Source of the DNA: Callipepla californica brunnescens
Taxonomy: Eukaryota; Chordata; Aves; Galliformes; Odontophoridae
Length of the DNA: 64,000 nucleotides
Assembly: GCA_023055505.1 (NCBI GenBank)
Contig: JALIRH010000002.1
Coordinates: 41,582,233 to 41,646,232 of the forward strand
Direction of reading: 5' to 3'
Below, one piece after another: positions 13,001 to 24,974 of this stretch. The position numbers were made by a program, and so were the translations under genes. Numbering within the stretch: the first letter of the stretch is position 1; each line of letters opens with the position of its first letter. Under the pieces are notes generated by a model. It did not search any database and was not told the DNA's origin. It saw nothing but the letters and a program-made list of their open reading frames with translations.

Positions 13001-16000
13001 GTTGGTAGCTACTGGAAGGATACTAAAGGAACGATAGTCTTTTAAATCTCAAAGTAGGAGGGCTTTTCTTCTGGTTGACGACAAAGTGCCAGCTACAGAA
13101 GATCTTAATTGTTAGTCTTCGTCTCCTTTCTGGTTGGCAAGCTGGCTAATTAAAGTGTATGAAGAAAGTTTTTGGTTTTTCTTTTCAGGAAAGCGTTCAT
13201 CAAGAATGAAGCATTTGTAAATAACCTCATTTTTTCTTGGAGCAAGTGGGCTAAAGAAGCAAGGAGTAGGTTGTATGCAGTTTTAGGATCATAGATTCAT
13301 ATGTAATTGTCTGTATGCACCCCACAATTAAAGATTTCCAACCAAATATGATTTCTAGTACAGTAAAACTTTGCATTACTAAACTGAATTTCCTTACACG
13401 TTTGTGAAGCATACAAAACAACCCAAATTCCACGTTCTTGTTGGGTTTCTTTTCTGATTTATTTATTTATTTTTTATGTATGTATTGTTGTCAGCTCTTA
13501 AGTAGCTTGTGTGTGCAAAATTATTCACGAGTGGTTTTTGGTTTTTAAATGACGTTTCATTTGGATTCTGTGCCTGTTGTTTGGATACTGAGCCATGCTT
13601 ACCCATCATCTCTATCAGTTATTCTGGCATATATGAAAACTTCTTGGTTTCCATGAGGTTTTGAGATGCTGATCATTTTGAGGCAGTAGTTTAGTAATCC
13701 AGAAAGGAGGAAGCCAAAATGTTGTGGTGGATGTTTTTTTACTCCACTTTTAAGAGCAAACTTGTTGTACATAATGTTAGTTGAGGAAGGTGTGGCTATT
13801 TGACCAAAAACCCTTCTACTCTCTCTCCCTTTTTTTTTTTTTTTTTTTTTAATTCTAGCTCAGGTGATCTCATTTCTCATGGCATTCAGAGTTTAGTAAG
13901 GTACTTCTAAGTAGATAAAATATGCAGATTTGTTTAATGACTCTCCCCTACTGTAGAACTGACTGCATAAATTATATAGAAGGTTCATCCAGGAAGATAT
14001 TTAAAAATACTGCGCATCAGTAATTGGGGTTTGTGGATAAAATTCACTGAATACAGATGGCCTGCTTAAGACATCACAACTTTTGCCAAAGGTATGTTTG
14101 TGTGGTGTGGAATGGTAAAAGGATGAAATATCATCATGAAACAGTGTAAAAGGACAGACTATAAGCAGGCATCTTACTTTGCAGTCTGTCCAGAATTTGG
14201 GGATCAGATAACTTTGGGACCATTTTCTTCTGTTATTTTTGTTTGTTTTGGAGGCTGCAAACTGCATGGCTAATAGAAGGAAAAGCAAAACTGTGGTTTG
14301 GGCTTTAAAACTTGATTATTTAAGGGCGCAGGAGCCAAACTAAGGAGTAGGAGTCTCGTGACAGTCTGATTGCTATTCCTCAAACAGGACAAAATCTAAT
14401 TGGTATCTAGTGTGTGGAGCCAAGGGACGCTATATTGAATGAAGCTTTAAAATTGGACTCTGAGAAGGGAAATGTAAATTCTGTGAACTGTGCATAAGTT
14501 ACAGTGAATTATGGGGAGGAAGAGGCAAGCTGGCAGCTGGGCTGCAGGAGGAGCCCCTTGGGGTGAGTGCCACCCAGTTGTAAAAGCAGCAGGCAAAAAT
14601 TATCACCTTGCATTGTTAAAATGAAATTGGCCTTAGATCTCTCTTTAAAGAATAAGCATCGCATAAATCTGAGATTTTTGAGGGGCTCATAGTTGCATTT
14701 ACTGCTATTAAGAGATAACTATCACATTTAAAGGAAAGTAATGATGCTTTACTGATTCTAGAAGGTAATTCCTGTAAGTAGCAAACATCAGAGGTCACTG
14801 TTGCAGGAAAATTCTTTGTGGCACTCTGACAAGCTATTACAAATTAAGAGACTGTATCCCATACCTGAAGAGTATAGTTTTAAACACTGCTTAAGCACAA
14901 AGGAAAATCTTATAAAAGGTATTACAATGCCATTTTGGTATTGTAGCATTTTACAGAATGGAACTCATTCTGGAAATTAAATGGAAAGCAGTATTCTCTT
15001 GTCATGTAAAAATGAATGCATTCTGGAAAGAGCGTCTGTAAAAGTGGCATTGTATTAGTGCATTTTTTGTCACTGAGATTTACATCAAATACGCTTACGT
15101 TACAGCTCTAATTGTGTTCCCTCCAATTGCTAGCCTTGCATTTTCGATCTGGAACCTAAAGTTCAGCTGCATTTTTTTGTATCATCTTCAATATTAAAGA
15201 AAACATGTGGATTCAGCTAAGCTCTGGTTCTGGCAGATTTCTCTAGCAATGTTAGTACATCCATATTGTTCACTGATAGGCCATGTAAATTAGTGAAGTA
15301 ACTTTCTCCTGGTACTTAATCACCACTCTCCAAAAACAGTTTTACCCTTTTGGGAATGTGTTGACATCTTGTGTTAGGATCACACTTTATAATCTCTGTT
15401 CTGGAAAGCATCTTTCTTTTTGTGTATATGTGAGCATCTCCATCCCTATGTTATATTTAGATTTTAGGTTGTCTTGGATTTTTGGTCTTGTTTGTTTACC
15501 TAGACTACTAATTAACTTACTGACACATACTTTTGATAGATTCATTTTTGCATCTCCATCTCTGATTCAGTAAATGTGAGAACCACAGACCCTTTGAAAG
15601 TCCAGATGCATGTTTATCATCCTTGTTCCTCTTGAATGCTGTGTTCCTAACCTTGAATCTTAGCAGGATTTTTCCTTGATCCTGTAGAGTCATTCACGGA
15701 CTTCTCTTGAGTTGTGATACAGCCGAAAAGCCTTTTTTTTTTTTTTCTTTCTCTATAATAGTTGTTCTATACCAGTACAACTTTAAAAAAGAAAACAAAA
15801 AAACTGAAGATACAAAGAGAACTGCATGAATTTCTGAGGTTTGAATTATCCTTTGGTAACTGTACCCTTTGTCAGTACTCTGGCTAGAAATCAGCTGTTC
15901 CCAAGAATAATGTGAAAAGTGGTTCTTCAGGTCATTATTAAACTACGTTAAAATACTCTTTGCTTTTTTCCCTTAATGTTTCCCTAAGAGAAGCTTCATT

Positions 16001-18110
16001 CTGCCATCAGTTAATTGTTAGACTTGTTGATATCCATACAAGTATGCAGGTTTAGTAGCCCCAGTGTTTTGCCTTTTAATGGTTGTGCACTGAGTCTGGA
16101 AAAGTTGTTCTTAAAACAGTTGTACGAATGCTTTCGAGAATGATGATGTGTAACCCTCCCACAAAAAAAAAAAATAATATTTGCTACATCTTGCTCAGTG
16201 TCTGAAAAAGGAAAAAAGGATGTGCTTCTTGCTTCTCTCACCCTGTCATCTGTGGCAAGGTGTTTGTTCCTGGAACATGTTGGAACATTACCTCAAGGTT
16301 CTTCAGGGGAAGTAATTTTTTACTTGCTTGAGAAAGATTGTAGGCTTTTTTTTTTTTCTTTGCTATTTCTGTGTATGGTTTTTAAAAAAAGGAAAAAGAG
16401 CATCTTGATTTAGTATCACTACTTGTTTGTTTGGCCAGTGAGAGTGCGCTCTCTAAATCCATGTTTTACAATTCCTGCCATACCAGCAAAAGCCCATGTG
16501 AGAAAACAGAAGAGTTAGAAAGAAGAAAACAAATTCTGCAGGTGAATAACATAGACTGGCTATTGTCGCATAGCTTGCAAAGTGACAAATGACTGTTGCA
16601 GTTTCCCTTTTCCCATCTATTTTAGCTATTTCCCATATAATGGCTTTTTTATTTTTTATTTTTATGCACGACTGCATAGTAAGTGATTCTTATTGAATGT
16701 TTTCCCTGCTACTCTGCATCCATTTCCCTTATCTAACTAACCTTGTACTCTCTTTCTATCCTCCTGGGTTATGCTCCCTTACAGAATCCCTCTTCCTCCC
16801 TGTTCTCTGTCCTTAAAATACTTTGCAGATTGTTATCGTGACTCCCTCATTTGTTGCTTAGCCAAAATACACAGTATGCTTAGTTCTTTAATCTTCCAGT
16901 GTGAATTACTCTTGCCAGGCTCCTCCTTATTTGCTTAACATTCTTTGATTTGTTTTTATTTTTCTCTTTCTTAGACTTGGAAAAACAAAGGCTCTGGAGG
17001 ACAAGTAAGAGAAGATAATAGCGTAGCTGGAGCCTTTGTCAGTTGTTATGCTGCCTTTAGGCTTCCTGGATGATGGAATCAAAAACAGCGTTTGCCGTAC
17101 TCCTTTTCTGTTGTAGGTCATTAGAGAAGGAAAGACATCGCAAGTATTATTGCATTGACTTAGTGTCAGCATCAAGTGAAAAGATGTAATGAATGCAAGG
17201 GTTTTGTTGTTGTTTTTTTTTTTTTTTTTTGATTGAGGGGAAAATGATTTAAAGAAGCACAGCATCCCAGCAACATTCTGATTATGAGACGCTTTAGGTT
17301 TGTAGTCCTTTGTGGCTTTATTTCCTTGACCTGGTAATTTGCAGTCACCTTATATATTAAAATTGTGTTGTTGTTTTTTTTTAACAAAGATCAAAGTGCA
17401 GTTGTCAGTAAGGACTTGTTACGAATGTGAATGATAACAGCTCTTCTAGTGAGAACTAGGGTAATTTTTTTAGCAAGATATGGAAAAAAGTACAGCTTAT
17501 TGCCAGACATTTTATGTCAGACAATTAAAATTGTTTAGGGAAGTTAGGTACCTGAAACAGGATCAGAAAGCAGATCAGTCTGGGGAATTGTTCTGTCTGG
17601 CAGCTGTCTGTAAGAGAACACTGCAAGCAAGAATGATCTTTTATTTCCCCAAAATAATGTATGCTTTTCCAGATTTAACAGCAGCCTTTTAAGAAATATG
17701 TGTTTGAGTTTCATTGCCCCACTGGGTGAAAATGAACACCAGTGAGGATAAACTGATCTCCAGAATTGTCCTAGTTTCAGACTGAAGCAAATAAAGGATC
17801 GTTAACTTCCAGAAGTGTTATCTAATAGGTGAAATCCCTCAATCTCCAATTGCTTTTTGACATAGCAGACGTTTTGGAAACGTCTTATGTCAGAGTAAAG
17901 CATCAAATATCATAGGATTTAAAATGCATTGGGCATCTGACTTCCATGCTTGTAATAGAGTGCCAGCTGCTTTGTGGCTGGGATAGATCTCACTTTTAAT
18001 GAAGTTAGCTATTTAATTACCATGTTTTCAGTCTGTTTGTGGATCTTGATCTACTAAAGATGCATTAAGGAGATCTTCTCTCGGTAAGTCTGAGCTTGCT
18101 AGATTTCAGG
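10060..18110 (+). other. CDH2 intron 2, non-coding stretch
   Basis: No exon, RNA gene or clear transposon was recognised. Mononucleotide runs occur at 12250-12264 (T), 12716-12730 (A), 13830-13850 (T), 15733-15746 (T), 16163-16174 (A), 16346-16357 (T) and 17213-17230 (T). The longest open frame, 134 codons on the - strand at 12094-12498, has lysine codons contributed by the T-run and no recognisable domain, so it is not called as a gene. Confidence 0.65.
13830..13850 (+). repeat. Poly-T run (about 21 bp)
   Basis: This is an uninterrupted T tract preceded by CTCTCTCC. No mobile element body is recognisable. Confidence 0.95.
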
Positions 18111-18205
18111 TCATAGAATCTTGTAATGTTCAAGTTGGATGGAACTCGCAAAGGTCATAGAGGCCAACTCCTAAATGCCTAGGACGTGTGTGGATCGTTC
18201 GTGCA
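18111..18205 (-). mobile_element. CR1 LINE, 3'-end fragment
   Basis: The + strand reads CATAGAATCTTGTAATG, then GTTGGATGGAACTCGCAAAG, then GTCATAGAGGCCAACTCCTA. This is the reverse-complement form of the CR1 3' untranslated end, with its CATAGAAT-type terminal repeat and a GACC...GTCCAACTCC-type core. Only about 95 bp remains, as is usual for 5'-truncated CR1 copies in birds. Divergence from the consensus is noticeable, which suggests an old insertion. Confidence 0.75.
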
Positions 18206-20023
18206 TCCACAGAAAGAAAAAAGACTTCCAGAAAGTACATGCTTCTGTTATAAACTAGCTCTTTTTGAATGTGCTGATGAGATGATGACTCTGCCTGTCT
18301 TTTCCCCACTGGTACCTTGAGCTTTGGTTGTGAAAATAGTCACCATTCTGGATATTCTCAGTGAATTTTAGCTTCCTTCCTAAAATCACTGCCCTTTTGT
18401 GAATACCATTTCCTTTCTTTTATCTTGAAAGATACATTTGCAAACATATAATCGTTGACAGGTGGGTGCGGAAGTGGGTGGTGTAATACTTTATGAACCT
18501 TTTGGCAGCATGATTTTCAGCATTGCATTCATTAGGAGAGCATTGATGTTTTTTTAGTGTAAATCACCAAAATTACACAGTCTTACCTGAAATATTTTCC
18601 CCTATGCTTAGGAAAAACTCTTGGGTGATCAAATGCTTGGATGTTTAATTATTATTGAAATAATTCTCCCAGTTCAACAGAAACTGTTCAAGATAGCGAA
18701 GAGTTATTGGCAAGCACGTGCATTTTCTTTACATGGAAAGTATTTCATATACAGCTCATTTGCCGTGTTTTGGTTTCCTGCGGCTCGATTATTTCCTTCT
18801 GGAAGTCATCAACATTTTATTGACTACCACATGTAGGACAGAATGATCCCTTACAGCAAGAAGCTAACTGGTTAGATTCAAAATTATTTCAGTCATAAAT
18901 GTTGGCTACTGGATGAATGTGTACGTCCATACCCAAAGGACTTGATTCTTTGGGAAGTTATTATATACTAGGAAAAAAAAAAAACAAACAGACCTGTGGA
19001 GAAATCCTGACAAGTGCTATACCACATAAAAGCACTTTCCCTGGAAGTTTGTGGTTAAACTTAAGTATTTTCAAGACTACAGTTTGTCTTCAGTCTTTAC
19101 TAGAACAGATGGTGTCCTGCCTAGGGAACTGAAGAATGGCAAAGGTAGAAACCCAAGAGCAGAAGTGTAGATTTTTCACTGCATTTCAAAGACCAAATTG
19201 TTACATACCTAACTGGTCTCCTTAGCAGCAAGAGAAACTCATTCAGCTAATGAGATCAGCATTCTGAAGTCTTCAAAACATAAAAAGGGAGAATAGTGTC
19301 TGATATAGGAGAATGTTTATTTAATCCTGACTGTTCCTATTTTTCTTGAAAACTACTTTTAGCAAAATAATTTTGTAAATAGTTGTGCTCTGCTCTTGTT
19401 CTCACGGTAGTGGGAGTCTTGCTTAATTTTGGCCAAATCTTTTGCTTGCTGAAGGAGCACCAGACAGAGCCATGCATTACACAGTGCATTTCTCAGCCTT
19501 GGTTGTAGTAGACAGTGTTTTGCCCTGACTTCAGCACGTACTGATGCTGTGTTCTACTCAGTCACATGAGGAATTTAAGCTATTGTGACGGAACTGTGGG
19601 TCACGTTGCTTGTGACCCAGGAATTACACTGTGATCTGCAGTGCTGTGAAAATGTTATTCAGTGGAGTCCTGTACTCATGGAGAAATGTGTCCTGGAATG
19701 TGAATTCTGCTCTGAGTTGAATAATACATTGTCTTTCTGAACACCCATTTCACATCTCTCTGTTCATATAATTATTCATAAATAAAAAGAGAGTAGAAAG
19801 GCAGCTTTTCAGTTCGCCACGTCCCAAGGTGCTGAAATAATATATTTTTAAATACCTTCATATAATGTTGTATTTCACATTTTTTTCCAGTTCTAAGTTG
19901 GAACTCCTTTTGAATTAGAGAAGGTTGGATGGCTCAGTGGTTGTCACTGTGATCTTAATACGAACTTGAGAAATGTACCTTTAAAGTCACTTTGGGTTCA
20001 GTATTGTCAAAAAGTCTATGGTG

Positions 20024-20052
20024 TTTTTTTTTTTTTTTTTTTTTTTTTTTTT
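20024..20052 (+). repeat. Poly-T run (about 29 bp)
   Basis: This is one of the longest T tracts in the window. It is likely polymorphic and prone to sequencing-length error. No element body is recognisable on either side. Confidence 0.95.
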
Positions 20053-20862
20053 GTTAAATATAATTGTGATTAGTGAATTACTTTTGACCAGTTGAACAAT
20101 CTTTGAACCTTGAGAGGTAATGTTATTAAGTTGGATCAGATATTCAGCTATGCACGTTGCTCTATATGTGACTGTAAAGAGCTGCAAGGTATTCTCTGGC
20201 TGTTTATAAGAGAATCATGTGGTTCCTTGTTCCCAGAAATGGGAAAAATGTGTTAGTCACGCAGTTTTGCTCTCCAACGCATTTGCAAATTTTCTACTGA
20301 AACTGAACTATGTGAAGACGAACTTCCAAATACCACAAAAAAACAGACAGCCTTTTTGTCAAATGTTTTAAAGTTATCTCGTTGAAGTGACTTCTGTTTC
20401 CTGAGAGAAGCCTTATAAAAGCAAGTGCTAGGACTGTAACTCAGACTTGCATCTAGTCACATCAAGTGAGTGGGAAACCACACTGCAAGCCTTGACCTCC
20501 TGTAATGTTCAGAGTACAGCAATGCACGTTTCTTGCATGAGTATGAAATTCAGGTTGTGCGAGTCTGAATTCAGGATGGCTGCATCAGTGCATGGACACG
20601 AACCAAAAACAACAAAAAATATCATTAAATAGGCCCTACATCGACAAAACCCAAACCTGGTTCTTGTCAGTCTGAATTTTGTTGCTGTTGTTGTCCCTGC
20701 TTGTCAGTCACTCTGAACAGAGGTTCAAGAATAGGAACAGTGCAAGTGGAGAATAGCCTTTCTAGCAAGGTGGAACCAGTAACAGTGAATTAGGGATCTA
20801 CTGATTGGAAGAGCTGGGAAAAGGGGCTTTACACTGGGGAATGCATTAACAAAACCAGACAA

Positions 20863-20886
20863 TGCGTGCACATTGGTGTGCACGCA
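20863..20886. repeat. Perfect inverted repeat, 10-bp arms, 4-nt loop
   Basis: TGCGTGCACA is followed by TTGG and then its exact reverse complement TGTGCACGCA. The arms contain two CpG sites in otherwise CpG-poor intron. As RNA it would form a stable 10-bp stem; as DNA it is also a symmetric protein-binding candidate. The arms do not extend further. Confidence 0.85.
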
Positions 20887-22699
20887 AGTATATTAGCAGC
20901 ATTCTGGTGGTCTTTGTCCTTGTCATGAAATCACATTTCCTATACGTTTCCTATCTTGGTTTGACAGGCTGTTAAATGGATGACTGAACTGCCATATAAA
21001 TTAAATAATTTGAGACTTAAATTGTAGAAATGAATCCTGTCTGGAGTCTTTGTCTAGTGTTAAAATTTCATTGAGCGCCATTGCTAAGTTTTAGGAGTAA
21101 ATTCTTACTATACCCACTGAAACTTTAATCTGCCTGTGGAAGCAAGCTTTTACATTAGTATTTGTAGTGGAAGAGAAGGCAAGAAGCTCTTAGGGCTAGA
21201 ACAGCATGTGGTGGTGAGGCAGCCCGAGCTTTGCACAGCAGCATAATCGGTTGATATATTGTCAGTCAGACATGGTTTTCTTCATAATGAAGTTTCTTTG
21301 TGCAAACTGTGTTAAACAAATTGTTAAAATAGAAGAGTAGAAAATAATGCAAGTAGAATGAGTGCTACGGAAACCAAATTGGTTATTATTGAAGTCCCTT
21401 GCAAATATTGAAGTAGAAAATTAGGTATAGCTGTATTTGTTCTTTCAGGGAAAGATTCAGGAAATTGGTGAAGCACCTTTCATTGTGCTTTGTGTGTAGA
21501 AACACTTCGTATGCTATTTTAAAAATCTCTCTTCTAGGGAGCACTGCATGAGCTTCTGAGAAAATGCAGTACGTATCAGTCTGAACCTTCTGCCATTAGC
21601 AAACAAAGTGGTCTCAGCAGCAGATTGTCAGTTCTGTGCTTTAGTTATGTACTTATTGAGATTGCTGAGGGAAAAATGATTATGGAAATAGGTTTTGTAT
21701 TTTTTTTATGTTTAGTGTATGTTTTTATTAGTAATTGTCCTTCTTGTTTTTTTTATCTGCCCCATACTTCTCCGGTGAAAATGCATTTTACATGCAACTG
21801 ATGTTAATCAACCTTCGCAAATCCATTTGACTCAGTTCAGAGGAACAAAACTGGACTGATTGTCGTGATGCATAGTTCTTCATTTGCCTTTTTTCATATT
21901 AAGAAAATATATGGGGAAAAGTGAAAGCTAAATCTCTTCATTTGCTCGGCTTGCTTTTAAAGAGAGTACAGCAATTTTATGAAGAATTTTCATGTTTGAT
22001 TTACTGATTCTTTAAATGAGTAGTGTTTCTTTTGAAAGTAGTTCCACTTCTGAATTCTTTTAATTACCAGTATTGTTTTCAGATGAAGATAAGTTTTAAT
22101 ATAGCGTGATGTGCTTGTTTTCTTTATATGATAAATTTCATTGAAAACTATATTTAATAAGTCATTATCATAGAAGACTAGAATAATGCATTAACAAAAC
22201 AAATGTTTGACAAATGAGTTTTAAACATAGATTGTTTTCTTTACTCACAATTATAACATTGAAAGTACTCTTACTGTAAATCAACTTCAGCTATTAATGT
22301 TTTTAACCAATTGAGAACAATAACATCATGCAATTAAAGTATTTTTACTGAGCAGATAGATTATTAGCTTAATATGAGTTATTTTGACCAACATGGTGAA
22401 AATAATGCTCTGTACTTTTTAATTTAATGTATGTAATATACTGCTACAAAACAAGCTAAAGTCTATAGACCTGAATTATATTGCATTCATGGTTTAAAAG
22501 CTACCATTTTGTGTTGAAAGGACAAGTTTGCCTAAAGAGAATAATGTAGAGAGAGTGAGGATTTACATGAGAACAACTGAAAATGAAATGACTTGCCTGC
22601 ATTTATTGTTCTGTGCCTTGGAGAAACGTATGGAAATGCAGATTATGCAGGTAAGGTAATCTCATTCAGAAGGTGGGAGCTAGGGGAACATTGCCCTTC

Positions 22700-23491
22700 C
22701 TGTGTTAAACAAAGATCAAGTTCGTGACGACCTAAGGAACCCGAATATCTGTAAGTCTATGAGTCCTGATGAAATGCATCCTAGCGTCCTGAGGGAATTG
22801 GATGATCCAGTCACCAAGCCATGCTTTGATGATTCCTGAATAGTCATGGCAGACAGGTGAAGTCCCTGGTGACTGGAAAAATAGCAATTCAGCACCCATA
22901 TAAGGAGGGAAAAAAGTTGACCCAGTGAACTGTTGACCTGTTAGCCTCACCTCAGTGCCATGGAAGATCATGGAGCAGATCCTCCTGGAAGCTTTTCTAA
23001 GATACATGGAAGGGAGACAAGTGATACGAGCTAAGCAGCGTGGCTTCACCAAGGGCAGGTCCTGTCTGACCAACTCTGATGATGGTGTAACTGTCAGTGG
23101 ACAAAGAAGGAGTCAGTGATGTCATCTATCTAGACTTCAGTAAGGCATTTGACATGTGCCCCCATAACATCTTTCTATCAAATTGGAAAGATACAGACTT
23201 GATGGGTGGACAGTTCATTGGACAAGGAGCTGGTTATAAGGTCACACCCATAGAGTGGTGGGGAAATTTCAATAGGATATAATGACAGAGTTTTTCACAA
23301 TAAAGGTGGTGAGGCGCTGGAACAGGTTACACAGAGGTGGTGGATACCCCATCCCTGGACACACTCAAGGTCAGGCTGGAAGGGGCTCTGAGCATCCTGA
23401 TGCAGCTGTAGGTATCCCTGTTCTTTGCAGAGGAGTTGCTTTAGGTGACCTTTAGGGGTGCCTTCCAACTCAGAAGATTCTATGACTCTTA
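22700..23491 (+). mobile_element. CR1 LINE, internally deleted copy with partial reverse transcriptase
   Basis: From about 22715 the sequence follows the CR1 ORF2 region: CATCCTAGCGTCCTGAGGGA, then AGTCCCTGGTGACTGGAAAA, ATCATGGAGCAGATCCTCCT and GGCTTCACCAAGGGCAGGTC. A readable segment at 23097-23200 encodes [15 protein letters not shown], the reverse-transcriptase palm motif A region, whose Asp in YLDF is catalytic in the family. After about 23265 it jumps to the 3' tail (GTGGTGAGGCGCTGGAACAG ... GATTCTATGACT), so the rest of the RT, including the YxDD box, and the ORF2 C-terminus are missing. Stops and frameshifts interrupt the reading frame. It is 5'-truncated, internally deleted and dead. 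Confidence 0.92.
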
Positions 23492-24289
23492 GGTAACCTA
23501 TATAAAAAGTAATCTCAGAATGCTTCTACACCAACATGATCTAATTATTAATTATTTTAGGCTGAGGCTTTATTTTGCTGTCACAAATTCATACTTTCAG
23601 TGAACTACCGATACAAATGAGTAGGCAGTTGTATAACAATTACGTGTTATTTGACATCAGGCATGATACTTTAACATTAATAAGGTGCTCTACTTAAAAT
23701 TAATTAAAAAAAATTAAATGAATGTTATGGGTAATACACAGAATTACTATAAAGCTGAACAAATGTAGTTCATGGTCTTCAGTGTAATTTGCTGCCCAGC
23801 AAACAGTCTTCTGATAGAGAGGGCCTGAATTTGTAGCTTTCTTTAAGATGCAGTTGCGAAGCCCAAGCCCACAGAGTTTTGTAGGGACCTCTCCTTTGGT
23901 GCATCCATACATGGTGCAGTTTGATCCATGCAGGTGGCAGGTTCTCTTTGGCTGGTTGTGCTCCAGAGGTCTGAGGAAGAACCAAACTCTGCAAGGCTGT
24001 AACTCGCTCATCCTGCTGAGGCTGTTTTTTGCTGTCCTGCTTATAATAACATATTAGTATGGATGTGATATATGCCTCTTCACAATTGCCTTTGTAACTG
24101 AAAACAGTGATTGAAATACAATAGGCCGGGTTCTGGTTCTGAATGATCTTTCTGGGTGATTGGTCAATATCTTTAAACATTTGATGTATTCCTTTTGTAT
24201 TATTGTGGTTAGATTCACTGGGTCAGCAAGTTTCCTCTTTACTTGGGTGAGCAGCACAGTTCCTTTCCTTTTGTGCACGCTTTTGTTCC

Positions 24290-24680
24290 CGCTTCAGTTC
24301 GTTTGATAGCCTCAGCTTACCTCATTACATCTTGGTCGCTCATCTCGGATCGGTAGAAGAACCGCTTTATCACGCTTTTCTTGACACAGATGTGCAGCCC
24401 TTTGTGTCCTTCCCTTCTAACTTCTATCTCGCCTTTTGTCTCTCTTGCTGCAAATTGATCGCTCATGAAGAGCCCTGTCAGACACGGTGCCATTTCAGAG
24501 CTGGGGGAGAAAACCCACAGAAAGCCTCGAAGGGTGAGAGCAAGTCATCCTGCCTGCCTCAACATGGCTGCTCAGCTACAATACTAAAGCTGACGACGAG
24601 GCCCTTTGTGCAAAACATCTTAAGGCTTTCTCAGTGTGAATAACCTCCGGCCCTCCGACTGTATGCAAAGCGAGGGGGCC
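24290..24680. promoter_or_regulatory. Candidate intronic regulatory patch (speculative)
   Basis: Within CpG-poor intron this roughly 390-bp stretch carries several CpGs (for example GGTCGCTCATCTCGGATCGG, GAACCGC, CTGACGACGAG) and no repeat signature. It is not protein-like in any frame I can recognise. Retained CpGs and mixed composition are what conserved non-coding elements often look like, but no alignment was possible, so this is a prediction only. Confidence 0.3.
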
Positions 24681-24956
24681 TGAATAAGAGCATTGTGCTA
24701 CAGGAACTTAACGTGGAAGGAGACTAGAAGCCCAGTTTTGCTGGTTATTTTGGAAATTTTGCATTCGAACCATGTCTGAAAGAGAGAAGCTCATTATGAC
24801 TCAGTTCCGTTAATTAGACGTAAATTACAGTCTTTATTGCCCCAGCACAAAAGAAGGTAACAGGAGTTATGCAGGACCAGAGGATGCAGAAATTCTAATG
24901 AGCTGAGAGCATGGGTGAGGAAGGGTGGGGGCACAAGGCCCCATTGAGCCCCTCCG

Positions 24957-24974
24957 TGCACACTGGAGTGTGCA
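24957..24974. repeat. Perfect inverted repeat, 8-bp arms
   Basis: TGCACACT, a GG spacer and the exact reverse complement AGTGTGCA. The sequence continues TGTGCA, giving a short alternating purine-pyrimidine stretch. Confidence 0.8.

Larger units (their letters stand above)
18206..22699 (+). other. CDH2 intron 2, non-coding stretch with a hairpin and AT-rich block
   Basis: No coding exon was recognised. The stretch contains an A-run at 18973-18984, the long T-run at 20024-20052, a perfect hairpin at 20863-20886 and an AT-rich block at about 21770-22540 with many TAAT-type and ACAAT-type motifs. No intact transposon was identified. Confidence 0.65.

Noticed and set aside
23097..23282. + strand frame with YLDFSKAFD that could be called a reverse transcriptase gene
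   Set aside because: It is a 61-codon piece of a truncated, internally deleted CR1, lacking the YxDD box.
23779..24180. 133-codon open frame on the - strand
   Set aside because: No known domain, no signal peptide or repeat structure, and overlapping ORFs of similar length exist on both strands; it lies in intron.
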